A DNA stretch of 64,000 bases from Rhododendron vialii (Eukaryota > Streptophyta > Magnoliopsida > Ericales > Ericaceae), in assembly GCF_030253575.1 (NCBI RefSeq), contig NC_080557.1:13678001-13742000 (forward strand), in the 5' to 3' direction. The position numbers and the translations under genes were made by a program. How positions within the stretch are numbered: the first letter of the stretch is position 1; each line of letters begins with the position of its first letter. Shown piece by piece: positions 20,312-31,149 of the stretch. The notes beneath the pieces are model-generated. The model was not told the origin of the DNA. It ran no database searches and saw only the letters and a list, made by a program, of their open reading frames with translations.

Positions 20312-23300
20312 AGAAATTGGGGGTGATAATGAGGAGGACGAAGGCTATGCTTTGATGATCAAGAAAACTCTCTTCACTCCTAAGGATGCTAGTAATGAAG
20401 ATTGGTTGTGTACCAACATCTTTTACACCACTTGCAATGTTAGCGGTAGAGTTTGCAACATGAATGTAGTCTCTCAAAAGGTAGCGGACAAGTTACAACT
20501 CAAAGTAGAGGAGCATCCCCATCCTTATACCCTTTCTTAATTGGTTCAAGAAGGGCAATGAAATCAAGGTGACTAAAAGGTGCTTGGTATCTTTCTCCAT
20601 TCGGCAAAAGTATTTTGATGAAGCTTGGTGCGATGTGATTCCAATGGATGATTGTCATATACTACTTGGTCGCCCATGACAATATGATAGGCATTTCATC
20701 CATGATAGAAAAAAGAATACCTACACCGTCCTTGAGGAGAAGCGACAATTCACTTTGTTACCTATGAAGGAGAAGGTGACTACAAAAACTCTTCCCACTA
20801 CGTTGCTTGCTTCTAAAGGATTTCTCAAGGAAAGTCATGAAATTGGGTATGTTCTAGTGTTGGTTCCTATGGCGGATATGGGTGTGTCGGATGTTCCCGA
20901 GGCGATTTCTAAACTTTTGAAGGAGTATGTTGATGTGTTTCCTCAAGAGTTGCCTCCCTCCTTGAGGAAATATTCAACATTGTATACTTGGTACCCGGGG
21001 CGCCTCTTCCGAACAAGCCCGCATATAGAATGTCTCCAAGAGAGAGGGAAGAGATTCAAAGGCAAGTTAAGGATCTTCTACAGAAAGACTACACAAGGGC
21101 AAGCCTTAGCCCTTGTGCATTGCCGTCTCTTTGACTCTGAAGAAGGATAGTTCATGGAGGATGTGTGTGGATAGTAGAGCTATCAATAAGATCACTATCA
21201 AGTACCGTTTTCTCATTCCAAGGCTAGATGATATGTTGGATTGTCTTGCCGGTTCAAAGGTCTTCTCAAAAGATTGATCTAAGAAGTGGTTATCATCAAA
21301 TTCATGTTCGCCCGGGAGATGAATGGAAAACAGCTTTCAAGACCCCTCATGGCCTCTTTGAATGACTTGAGATGCCTTTTGGTCTTGTCAATGCTCCAAG
21401 CACTTTTGTGCAGGTAATGACTCAAATGCTTCAACCTCTCTTGGGGTATATGTGTATTTTGAAGATCACTCATCCCACCTCCAACAAGTCTTTGAAATCT
21501 TGAGAAGACAAAAATTTTATTGGAACTTGAAGAAGTGTAGTTTTGACGTTGATAAGGTGGTATTTTTAGGGTATGTTATGTCTTCAAAAAGAGTTCACAT
21601 GGATGAGACAAGATTAAGGCCATTGTGGAATGGCCCAAGCCTACAAGTGTTCATGAAGTAAGGAGTTTTCATAGGTCAACTACTTTCTATCGAAGGTTCA
21701 TTGCCAACTTTAGTAGTATCACGGCTCCTCTTACCGATTGCCTCAAGTAAAGGGTGTTCATATTGTCCCAAGAAGCAACCGCGAGTTTCAAATTGTTGAA
21801 GTCCAAGCTTACCAAAGCTCCTATCTTGGCCTTACCCGACTTTGACAAAACTTTTGAACTTGATTGTGATGCTTCGGGAGTGGGAATTGGTGGAGTCCTA
21901 AGCCAATGTGGTCAACTTATTGCTTTCTTTAGCGAAAAGTTGAACGGTGTTAAACTCAAGCACTCTACTTATGACTTGAAATTCTATGTCATTGTCCAAG
22001 CCATCAAGCATTGGAGTTACTACCTTGCCTACAAGGAATTTGTTCTCAACACCGATCATGAAGCTCTTAAGTACATTTTGTCTTGGGGCTTCCTCCTATG
22101 CGAAGGCAGAGTGATTCTACCATGATGGTAGTGGATCGGTTCTTAAAAATGGCTCATTTCATACCTTGTAAGAAGACAATGGATGCGACTAACATTGCCA
22201 ATCTCTATTTCAAGGAGGTCTACAAGTTGCATGCCCTACTTCTATTGTCTCCGATAGAGATGCTAAACTCAAGTACTTTACTTATGACTTGAAATTCTAT
22301 GTCATTGTCCAAGCCATCAAGCATTGGAGTTACTACCTTGCCTACAAGGAATTTGTTCTCAACACCGATCATGAAGCTCTTAAGTACGCCAACAACCACC
22401 TCAATATACGGCATGCCAAGTGGGTGGCTTATCTACAATAATTCACATTCTCTGAGGCACTAGCCGGGGATTTCTCAATAAAGTGGCCGATGGTTTGAGT
22501 AGACAAGTGGCTCTTTTGGTGGAAATGAAGAACAATGTTGTTGGGTTTGAAGAATTTCGCACTTTCTTTGCCGAAGATCCTAACTTTAGCAAGATAATTG
22601 ATGCTTTGAAAAGGGATCCATGTTTCATATTGAAGGATGGATTTCTTTTCAAAGAACTCAAGTTGTTTGTCCCTACATGCTCTTTAAGGGAGCAATTGTT
22701 GGCCGAAAGTCACAAGTTGGGTTATTTTGGCAAGGATAAGACTCTAGCGTTGCTTCAAGATACATACTATTGGCCGGGAATGAGTAAAGATGTGGGGGGC
22801 TATGTGCAAAGGTGTCAAACATGCCAACGGAGTAAGGGAACAACCACTAATGCGTGGTTGTATTTGCCTTTACCGGTGCCGGAAAGTCCTTGGAAATGCA
22901 TGAGTATGAATTTTGTCTTGGGGCTTCCTCCTACGCGAAGGCAGAGTGATTCTATCATGGTGGTAGTGGATCGGTTCTTAAAAATGGCTCTTTTCATACC
23001 TTGTAAGAAGACTATGGATGCGACTAACATTGTCAATCTCTATTTCAAGGAGGTCTACAAGTTGCATGGTGTCCCTACTTCTATTGTCTCCGATAGAGAT
23101 GCTAAGTTCCTTGCCAACTTTTGGAGGACCTTGTGGAAGAAGATTGGCACCAACTTATGCTTTAGTACTTCCTTTCATCCTCAAACCGATGGTCAAACGG
23201 AAGTGGTAAACCGAAGTCTTGGAAAATTGTTGCAATGCTTAGTTAGTGAACATCCAAAAAGTTGGGATGGAAGTCTTTCCTTGGTGGAGTCTGCTTACAA

Positions 23301-23850
23301 TTCTTCTCTAAATAGCACCATCCACATTTCCCCATTTGAAGCGGTTTAAGGGTTGAAACCTTCTAGTGTGGTTGAACTTGTTCTTTTGCCAACCCCCAAG
23401 AAGGGACACTCCAAGGCGAAAGATATGACTACGTTTGTGAAGAATATCCACTCTCAAGTTAAGTTCAACATTGAGAAGTCTAATGTGAAGTATAAGGCGG
23501 CCATTGATGAACACAAAAGGGAGGTTTTGTTCAAAGAAGGGGATCTTGTTTGGGTTATTTTAAGCAAGGATAGGCATCCTCACAGTGCTTACATAAAGTT
23601 GAACCTTAGTTGCAGGAACCTTCAACTATGCCCACGTTTCTTCGACGGAAACGCGTTTTCGCGTTCCCGTCGAAGGAAACTCCAAGAAATTCATCCCAAT
23701 GATGACGGGAAATCGTTAATTACCTATACGGGAACTTACACCCAAAAAACGGTTGAGAGACTTGCGATTCAAGCTGCAATTGGTACCTTTAAAGTTGTTT
23801 TGTTCTTGTTGGTGTGCACATCTGATCTTAACCTACTAGAGTCATACTAA
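20312..23850 (+). pseudogene. Gypsy Pol (protease, RT, RNase H, integrase), broken and rearranged
   Basis: A protease-like stretch (NVVSQKVADKLQL, then LLGRP in another frame) lies at 20420-20690. The RT follows with many stops at ~20900-21660 (VFPQELPP, FGLVNAPSTF, FLGYVMS). RNase H is at 21754-22080 (FELDCDASGVGIGGVLSQ). The integrase from ~22483 has an HHCC zinc finger (CQTCQRSKGTT), a catalytic core with VSDRDAKF and FHPQTDGQTEVVNR, and a C-terminal part to ~23600. Between RNase H and integrase a 108-bp RNase H piece and a ~190-bp integrase piece are repeated out of order. Known role: reverse transcription and integration. Confidence 0.88.
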
Positions 23851-24143
23851 TGCCTTTAACTTTTATGCCTACTTAATATGCACAAGAGCTCTATTGTGTA
23901 ATCATGTGCTATAATAAAAATGTTGAAACATAACTAGAAACTTATAATTTTAATAGTAAAATATTTAATGTGTAGAATAATATTTTTATATTGACATTTA
24001 ACAATATAAAATTCCAAAATGTATTTATAATTTTAATAATTTTTCCTAACCGCTCCCAATGGTGCTCCCACACTTCTATGATCCTCTGCTCCCCCATCCC
24101 CGCCCCCACTCCCACTCCCGTCCCCACTCCCGCTTTGTGTAAC
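23607..24143. mobile_element. hAT-like element inside the Gypsy element
   Basis: The Gypsy integrase tail (HPHSAYIKL) breaks here and resumes after ~24144 (VGPCEVLA, then LPSHLSISNTFNVQHL in another frame). The insert starts TAGTTGCAGGAACC and its right end read inverted is GTTACACAAAGCGGGAG. These resemble the two ends of the element at 15004 (TAGTTGCACCATGGGAACC and TAGTTGCACGAAGCGG), so both probably belong to one family. A GC-rich ACTCCC run lies near the right end. No clear target duplication; edges are approximate. Confidence 0.55.
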
Positions 24144-24318
24144 ACGATCGAAAGTGGGTCCTTGTGAAGTCTTGGCAAGGTCAATGACAACGCTTATCAA
24201 GTCCACTTACCTTCTCATTTGAGCATCTCCAACACATTCAATGTGCAACACTTGGTGCCCAATTTGCCGGAGGATACTACCGTAACCTGAGGACAAGTTT
24301 CTTTTTAGTAGGGGAGTA

Positions 24319-24499
24319 TGATGTAGTATGTAGTAAGGGTATTTATGTCTTTTGTATTGGGTCTATATATAGGTATTGGAGTCTTTTCATTTGGCAGCTT
24401 TTATCATTTTGAATAATTATCTATCAAGAGCTTAGTCACTTTTGTATCCCTTTTGGGAGTTTCTCTCTACATTATCTATGGGTTTTTGGGTTTGCATCA
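24319..24499 (+). repeat. 3' LTR of Gypsy element
   Basis: 181 bp from TGATGTAGTATG to TTTGCATCA, preceded by the purine-rich AGTAGGGGAGTA, the likely polypurine tract. Confidence 0.92.
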
Positions 24500-24893
24500 T
24501 TCAGTTGTGCTCCAACTTGCCTGGGTCCTTCTAATTCCACTCAAAATCAACTAGGTCCAGATTGAAAACCAGTTTGAAGCAGGTTTCGAGTGAGATTGAG
24601 GGCTGGGTGGTTGCGATTTAGGGTCAGAGAGGTCAAAAATAGGTAGATCTAATGAAAAATAACAATTTTTACCCTGTTTAAAGTTCTAAAAATTATATTT
24701 TGGCCCCAAAAAATTATATTTTGCAATATGCTGTAGTGAATATGATGTTATGAGTGAATATTGCTCCTTTATGTGTGTGTGTGTGTGTATAATAAAAAAA
24801 CAACGCTCGTCTTGCCTTGCGCCTTGTGGCCTCATCTTTTACGGGCTTTGTCGCCTCACCATCGCCTCGCGCTTTTCAATCACTACACCCAAC

Positions 24894-27190
24894 AACTTGA
24901 GTGCTGAGACACAAGACACAGAGGAATATAAGACATAAGTATCTAAAGAGATCTACGGCTGCGACCATTACATCACAGCCATTACCCACATGACCACATC
25001 ATCTTTACAGCCCAAGTCACTACAACCACCCAGGTCACCCAATGAAAACCAAAACGCCCAAATCATTATCCTACTCATGGAATCTATGTTACATGGATCC
25101 TTCATTTTGGCTCAAGCACCCGTATCGATGTGTCCGACACCCGTATCCTTTTGGACACTCGGATCCTCTAATTGTTAAGATACTTTCAGAAAAGGAATAT
25201 CAAATTAGCTAGAACAGCGATATTCGAGTATTTTACATAGACAAGAAATAGGGAAATAGCAAAAACATAATTTTCTTAACCCTTTTTTGTTTGAATACAA
25301 TTGTAAACATAGTTTATGGTACATAATCTGTGAAAATTATGCAATATATAATACAAACAAGAGTTCAAGACGTGTCCCCGTACCCGTACCCAAGTTGGGG
25401 ACACATATCCACGTATCCTAAGATTTAAGTTTAGGAAGGTCCGACACTTGGACTTGCACCCACACCCAATACTCGCACCCGAGTCCATGTAACATAGCAT
25501 GGAATCACGCAATGCCTTCCACAGAACATCTATTACTATCCTTCTACCACTAAATATATCTCAAACACTATGTCCATTTCCCCGACCACTAAACTTTTAA
25601 CAGCTCACACAAAGGATTCACTGTTGCTACCACCAACAATGATCGATAACTCCATCAATCTGTCTCTATCATGATAAGTTTGTAGAAGTTCTGACGGCAA
25701 TTACTATCATAATTCACAACTCCCTTTGGCCTTTTTCAAATTGCTAGATAACTACAAAAATGATTATACAGATACAGAAAATTAGAAGTAAAAGACAGCA
25801 TACATCCATTTTCACATATTTCAGTGCATGAATTGGAAAACAGCACGAAAGAATTGAAAGTTACCTTTGCTTTGTAGCCCAAACTAACCACCTGAACAAC
25901 GCCACAAACATGATAGGAGACAGCTTTAATATCTACTACTGAAGCCATGTTGGGCAAACCTAACCAATCAAATGGAATTAGGAGAAAGGACGTGTACCTC
26001 AAAATGAAAAGGAGAACTGACACAAATTCTAGAAGCATCAACTGTCAAGTACTTGTAAGACAACTACTCTATTTGCTGCCTCCAAGAATGGGTAAACCTT
26101 ATGACACAACAGTAAAGTAAGTTTCGATGAACTCTACCATGAAGTACTTCAGTTTGTCAAACTTGTAATGCTCCTTCTTTGCTTTTATCGTGTAACGACT
26201 AGAGGTAACCTAATATACAATATAGTTTGCACCAATAGCTGTATCATGTACTAAAAACATGAGAATTGAGATACACGAGTAATTGAAGCGTAACTGAAAA
26301 TCAGAAGACATGGAAGGAAAATTTTTTCCAACGATTAAAAAAAAACTTTTTTTATAAAAAACCTGGTACATAGGTGCGTGATATGTAAATGCTTAAACTG
26401 AGAAGCATTAACAGAAAGTTATGAAAATTATGAAGGGGATGGGGGAAGAATAAGAACCACAAAAAGAGACAGCATTACCTAGTATTTCTCACAACTTCAA
26501 ATTAGTGCTCCAAGAATTACACCAACTGAAGTGAGATTAATGAAATTTAGAATATAGTTTGCACCAATAGCTATGTCTTGTACTAAAAACATTAGAATCG
26601 AGATACACGAGTAACTAAAAAACATAAGATATGGAAGGAAAAGTTTCTTCAAGGATTTAAAAAAAAAACTTAAAATAAAAAACCTGTTACATTGAGCCAC
26701 AAAAAAAAAAAAAAAAAAAAGAGAGAGAGGTCACTACAAAGTATCTCACAAGTTCAGATTAGTGCTCCAAGAAATACACCAACTGAAGTGAGATCAACAA
26801 AATATACAATATAGTTTGCACCAATACTAAAAACATTAGAATTGAGATACACGAGTAACTGAAAAACAGAAGACTTGGAAGGAAAAGTTTCTTAAACGAT
26901 TAAAAAAAAAAACTTAAAATAAAAAACCCGGTACATTGTTGCGTGACAAGTAAATGCTTAAACTGAAAAGCATTAACAGAAGATATTTAAATTATGAGGG
27001 GGAAGGGGGAAGAAAAAGAAGCCACCAGAAAAGAGCCAGCATTATCTAGTATCTCCTACAAATTCAAATTAGTGCTCCAAGAATTATACCAACCGACGTG
27101 AGATCAATAAAATATACAATATATTTTGCACCAATAGCTAAATCTTGTACTAAAAATATTGGAATCGAGATATACGAATAACTAAAAAAC
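24894..27190. repeat. Imperfect tandem repeats (right part of array)
   Basis: 24894-25075 continues the ~880-bp repeat seen at 16926 (CTTGAGTG.TGAGACACAAGACAC). A shorter unit is reiterated from ~26205 to 27190: the landmark CAATATAGTTTGCACCAATA (and close variants) occurs at ~26219, 26554, 26809 and 27117, each followed by ACTAAAAACAT and GAGATACACGAGTAACT. The spacing is 250-340 bp. 25506-26200 shows no clear gene; a minus-strand stretch near 25870-25960 has a coding look and a GTAACT donor, but I cannot identify it. Confidence 0.65.
25084..25497. mobile_element. Non-autonomous hAT element with CTATG ends
   Basis: 414 bp with perfect 14-bp inverted termini CTATGTTACATGGA and perfect 8-bp target duplication CATGGAAT (25076-25083 and 25498-25505). 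Subterminal sequence contains GTGTCCGACACCCGTATCC and CCCGTACCCGTACCC motifs, linking it to the element at 4112. No coding capacity. Confidence 0.92.
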
Positions 27191-27399
27191 ATAAGACAGG
27201 CCTAGATAAAGATTAATCAAGGAACTTAGATATACCCAAGGGCTAGTCAGCCATACAGACAATTCCATCGGAGATAGAACGAAACATGTGCAATTATAAA
27301 CCCAATTAAGAAACCTAGATTCACCCCTCATCGAAGGACAAAACCCAAAGATCTACGTTGGGGAGTCTATGTGGTGGAGGGAGGAATAGGGAAAAAGAT

Positions 27400-29886
27400 A
27401 GACTGCAAAAAAAAAGGTGCAAGAAGAAGAAGAACAACAATCTAGTTACAACCAGCAATACACACAATCAAAATCCAAAAAAAGATAAACGAATGTCACA
27501 TGAAGACAAAGAAAATGGAAACAAGGACTAAGATGAAGGCAAAGACTACAAAGAAAGCCACTAATGAATTCATCAAACTCCAATAAGGAGAAGAAAAAGG
27601 AGGATACAAATAGACTAACAAAAGAAAGAATAGAAGAACAGAAACAACCAGCACTCTAAAAGTATAAGACAAACAACGAAAAAAAAGAGTCCTAGAAGAA
27701 TAAGACGAAAAAACAAGAAGTAACTATCAAGGTACAATCAGAAATTTATAGTAACCAAACTGGAAAAAAAATTAGAGGGTAACACGAAGAAGACAACGTA
27801 GATAGGGACGAATAAGGCGGCAAAGAAAAAGATGAGTCTCAGAAGAATAAGACGAACAAAAAGTAACAATCAAGATACAATCAGAAATTTATAAGTAACC
27901 AAACTGGAAAAAAATTAGAGGGTAACATGAAGAAGACAACGTAGAAAGGAACGAATAAGGCGGCAAAGAAAAAGATGACGAAGACTAACAAGAATAATAC
28001 GACAAGAAGAAGAAGAAGATGACGAAGACTAACAAGAATAATACGACAAGAAGAAGAAGATGACGAAGACAAAGAAGAAGAACTAACAAGAATAATACGA
28101 CAAATCAACAAAATAATGAAACTCGAAGAAGAAGAGAAGAAGAAGAAGAAGAAGAAGAAGAAGAAGAAGACGACGACGACGACTAACAAGAATAATACGA
28201 CAAATCCACAAAATAATGAAACTCAAAGAAGAACAAGAAGAAGAAGACTGGAAGGCAAAACAAAACAACAATCAGCACTCCATAAATATCAAATTGAAAG
28301 AAAAATACGGAGCTTAAGAATATGGAGAACGACAAGGAGGCAAAAAATGGTCCAAAATTCACCACAATCCATACATGTTCAAAATCGACAAAAATAGAGG
28401 AAGAGGAAAACAAAGAAACAAAATGGAGGAGGAGGAGGAGCGAAGGAGAACAAAAGAACCAAAAAGAATACTCAGAAAAACAAAGAAGAAGTGAAAGTTG
28501 TAAGAAGAACATGTACAAATGGCAAAATTGTAGCTTAAGAAGATAGGAAAAAAATAAATTGGTGAAACCAAATGCCGAAGCGAAGATGAAGCAAGCCATA
28601 ACTAATCAATTCGGGAAAAAAAAAAAAAAAAAAACTGAGCATAAGAATCAACCAGCAATCCATAATAAGTAAAAATAGTGTACACTAACAAGGCAAAGAA
28701 GATAAAAACGACGAGGATGACAAGTTAAGAAACAGTGAAACTTGAAGAAGAAAAACAAACATATATATAAATATAAAAAATATGGCTTAAGAAGAAAGAC
28801 TAATAGGCTAGGAAAAAAGATAGAAACCAAGATGAAGAATAAATTATGAAATTTAGGAAAAAGAAGAAGTCCATAGTAAGTAATCCAACTCGTAAAAAAT
28901 AGGGAGATTTAGTGATAGGTCCATTATAGACATTTCATAAGCCCACAAGTCCACCTAATAGTTTCGTAAAGCCACAAGTCCACACAGCCTAAACCCTAGG
29001 GTACTCTATAAAAGTGCCTAAACCTTAAACCCTATGAAAGTGCATAAACCACTAAAACCCTATAATAGGAAAGTGCACCCTAAAACCCTATGAAAGTGCC
29101 TAAACCCTAGGGTACCCTACGCTAGGGTAATCTACCCCACCCTAGGGTACCCTACCCTATTATAGAAAAGTGCACCCTAAAATTTTATGCAAGTACCTAA
29201 ACCCTAGGGTACCCTAAAATGGACTTGAGACCGTACAAAATTAAAAGGTGGACTTGTAAGCTTATGAAGTTCACACATAATGAACCTAAGACTTCTTCTT
29301 TTTTAAGAAAATAGACTTACAGATTTTAGAGTATTCAGGAGGACGAAAAAATAGTCCAAAACCTGCCATCAAGAATGATTAGAGTGTTATAAGAGAAGAA
29401 GAATTCAGGAGGAGGAAAAAATAGTCCAAAACCTGCCATCAAGAATGATTAGAGTGTTATAAGAGAAGAAGAAAAAGAAGCAGAGCTCAAGAAGAAGGAA
29501 ACAAAAGGATTGGGAAGAAGAAAAAGAATAAGCAGCAACAATTTGGATACAACTAGAAAAAATAGAGTGTAAAAAGAAAAGAAGCAAATCGACTGGGATA
29601 AAAAAAACATAGAGCACAAGCAGGAGTGTTAGTCTATAAATAGTCAAACTCAGGAAGAGAACAATATAGCATATCACGAAGAAGAATAAGAAAGTACAAA
29701 GACAGCGAATCCATAAACTCAAAGAAGAAGAAGAACTAGAGTGGAGTAGAATAAGAAGGAAAGAAAAAGACAACGAAAAAATAAGGAACTCAAAGAAGAA
29801 GAACTAGAGTGAAGTATAAGAGAAGGAAAGAAAAAGACAATGGAAAAACAAAGAAGTAGTCTAGAAAATATCAGCAATACATAACC
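27400..29886. repeat. Polypurine (GAA/GAAAA-rich) domain with local tandem duplications
   Basis: For about 2.5 kb the plus strand is strongly purine-biased, interrupted by the foldback at 28918-29286. It contains a ~146-bp tandem duplication (27688-27833 and 27834-27977, landmark ATACAATCAGAAATTTATA), repeats of ACTAACAAGAATAATACGACAA between ~27983 and 28205, a (GAA)n run at ~28127-28170, and a 70-bp tandem duplication at 29333-29402/29403-29472. Open frames here are Leu/Ser/Phe-rich or Lys/Glu-rich and follow from the composition, so no gene is called. Confidence 0.75.
28918..29286. repeat. Foldback element with CCCTA-rich core
   Basis: The outer ~50 bp are inverted copies (left GGTCCATTATAG...TTCATAAGCCCACAAGTCCACC; right, inverted, GGTTCATTATG...TTCATAAGCTTACAAGTCCACC). 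Both sides are flanked by TA. The core repeats AAGTGCCTAAACCCTAGGG-type units five or so times, resembling but not matching the plant telomere repeat. Possibly a TA-targeting MITE; superfamily not certain. Confidence 0.6.
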
Positions 29887-31149
29887 AATCAATCTATAAA
29901 AAAGAAATAAAGTGTTACAGCATAACTAAAATAATTGGCAAAATAAAAACAGATACAGCATAAGAACAGATACAGCATAAGAACAAAGGTGATGGCCTCG
30001 AAGGAATAACTTGATTGCAATTACTTTACAAAACTCCAATGACTATCAAGATTTACTTTAATCAACACACTACCTATGATGGTAAAACCAAGCAATTCGT
30101 TGAATTTTTATTTATTTTTTAAATCAAGAGCAATTAGTTGAATAGAGGATTTCATGGCATGTTAATGTCTCTATTATATAAGGAAACGCATCTTCTGCAT
30201 AATTTAGCATATTCTCTAGCTAATGCCCAGATTAAAAACTAAGCCTTTCCAAATTTAAGTGTTGGCACAACCTTGATACTGATATATCCCTATCATGGTC
30301 CTTGAATGACGTTCACTTTAACCACAATATAAAGTTGGTTGGCATAGTTTAACGACAATACAGTACGGAATCTACTCACCGATCACCCTCTTTCATCCCC
30401 AACTTCAGTAAGTTGTTGAATTTAGTGATCGATCCCACAAATCTTGTACTTGAAATGCAGTAAAGCTCTTTTCTATTGCTAGAATTGATACTATACTTCA
30501 CACATTCGTTATAAATGTTTGGGTAACATATGCTTTGCGCCCCAAACGTAAAATATCGTATCCGTCTCCAGGGACAAGACTAAGTGAAGCTGAATTGAAT
30601 TAGAACAGAATGAACCTGCATTCCTGCCTAGTCGCTTTACTCTGTTCCATCAATATAAAGTATGAGATGATGACCTCTTTTACCTACAAAGTCAAATGAT
30701 ATGATTTTGTAAACAAGTGAAAGCACATTATTCTTTCCATCAAAATTGATGGACTAGTGATTAACTAACTGGCACAAACAGAGCAAGTTATCTAATAACC
30801 CATTAGAAGAAAGAAATTAGGCACATATTCTGTTGCGTAAGGAGTTGAGTTAGAGACAATATCACCAAAAAGCGTCCTGCATAGATTAAAAGTAATTGTC
30901 AATCAGGCAAAATTATCTCAAAGTTTCTATTTTTCCTTGTTATTAGCGTGGGGCTGTAAAAGATCTTATTAGAATTTCATCAATTACTTGAACTCACATA
31001 GCAAAGTGGTCAAAAACTGTAACTACTTGGTTTGAACACCTACCCATCTACCAGAACGGCTATACAATTCTCATAGTTTCAGAGGAAAAAGTATACCTAA
31101 GTGTCCATAGAAGATTAGTTTCAGAGAAGGCAAAAATTTATCGCAACAG
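29887..31149. other. Intergenic, no feature recognised
   Basis: AT-rich DNA without convincing exons, LTRs or inverted termini. It lies 3' of the DUF3754 pseudogene, whose remaining C-terminal exons would be expected here but were not found. Confidence 0.4.

Larger units (their letters stand above)
18190..24499 (+). mobile_element. Ty3/gypsy retrotransposon, degenerate and rearranged
   Basis: A 6310-bp element with short LTRs (184 and 181 bp), TGATG...CATCA ends and a perfect 5-bp target duplication TTCAG (18185-18189 and 24500-24504). The domain order protease-RT-RNase H-integrase on the plus strand is that of Ty3/gypsy. The LTRs differ by about ten substitutions and two small indels, so the insertion is clearly older than the Copia at 6462. 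Many stops and frameshifts make it non-functional. A second hAT element sits in its 3' part. Confidence 0.93.
17812..24885. mobile_element. hAT element carrying a nested Gypsy element
   Basis: The left end CAGTGATTTAAAA and the inverted right end TAGTGATTGAAAA are flanked by the perfect 8-bp duplication CACCCAAC (17804-17811 and 24886-24893). Without the Gypsy element and its target duplication, about 760 bp remain, with GGCG-rich subterminal runs (GCGAGACTAGGCGTGAGG) and no transposase. It split a repeat array whose halves match on both sides. Confidence 0.88.

Noticed and set aside
16640..27190. Spaced repeats as a CRISPR-like array
   Set aside because: Units are 250-880 bp, diverged and in a plant genome, so they are tandem duplications.
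29010..29215. Interstitial telomere from a chromosome fusion
   Set aside because: The units are irregular, mixed with AAAGTGC spacers and enclosed in inverted arms, so an element is a simpler explanation.
27881..29773. Long minus-strand Leu/Ser/Phe-rich frames and plus-strand Lys/Glu-rich frames
   Set aside because: They follow from the polypurine composition, which lacks stop codons in several frames. There is no domain, splice logic or start context.
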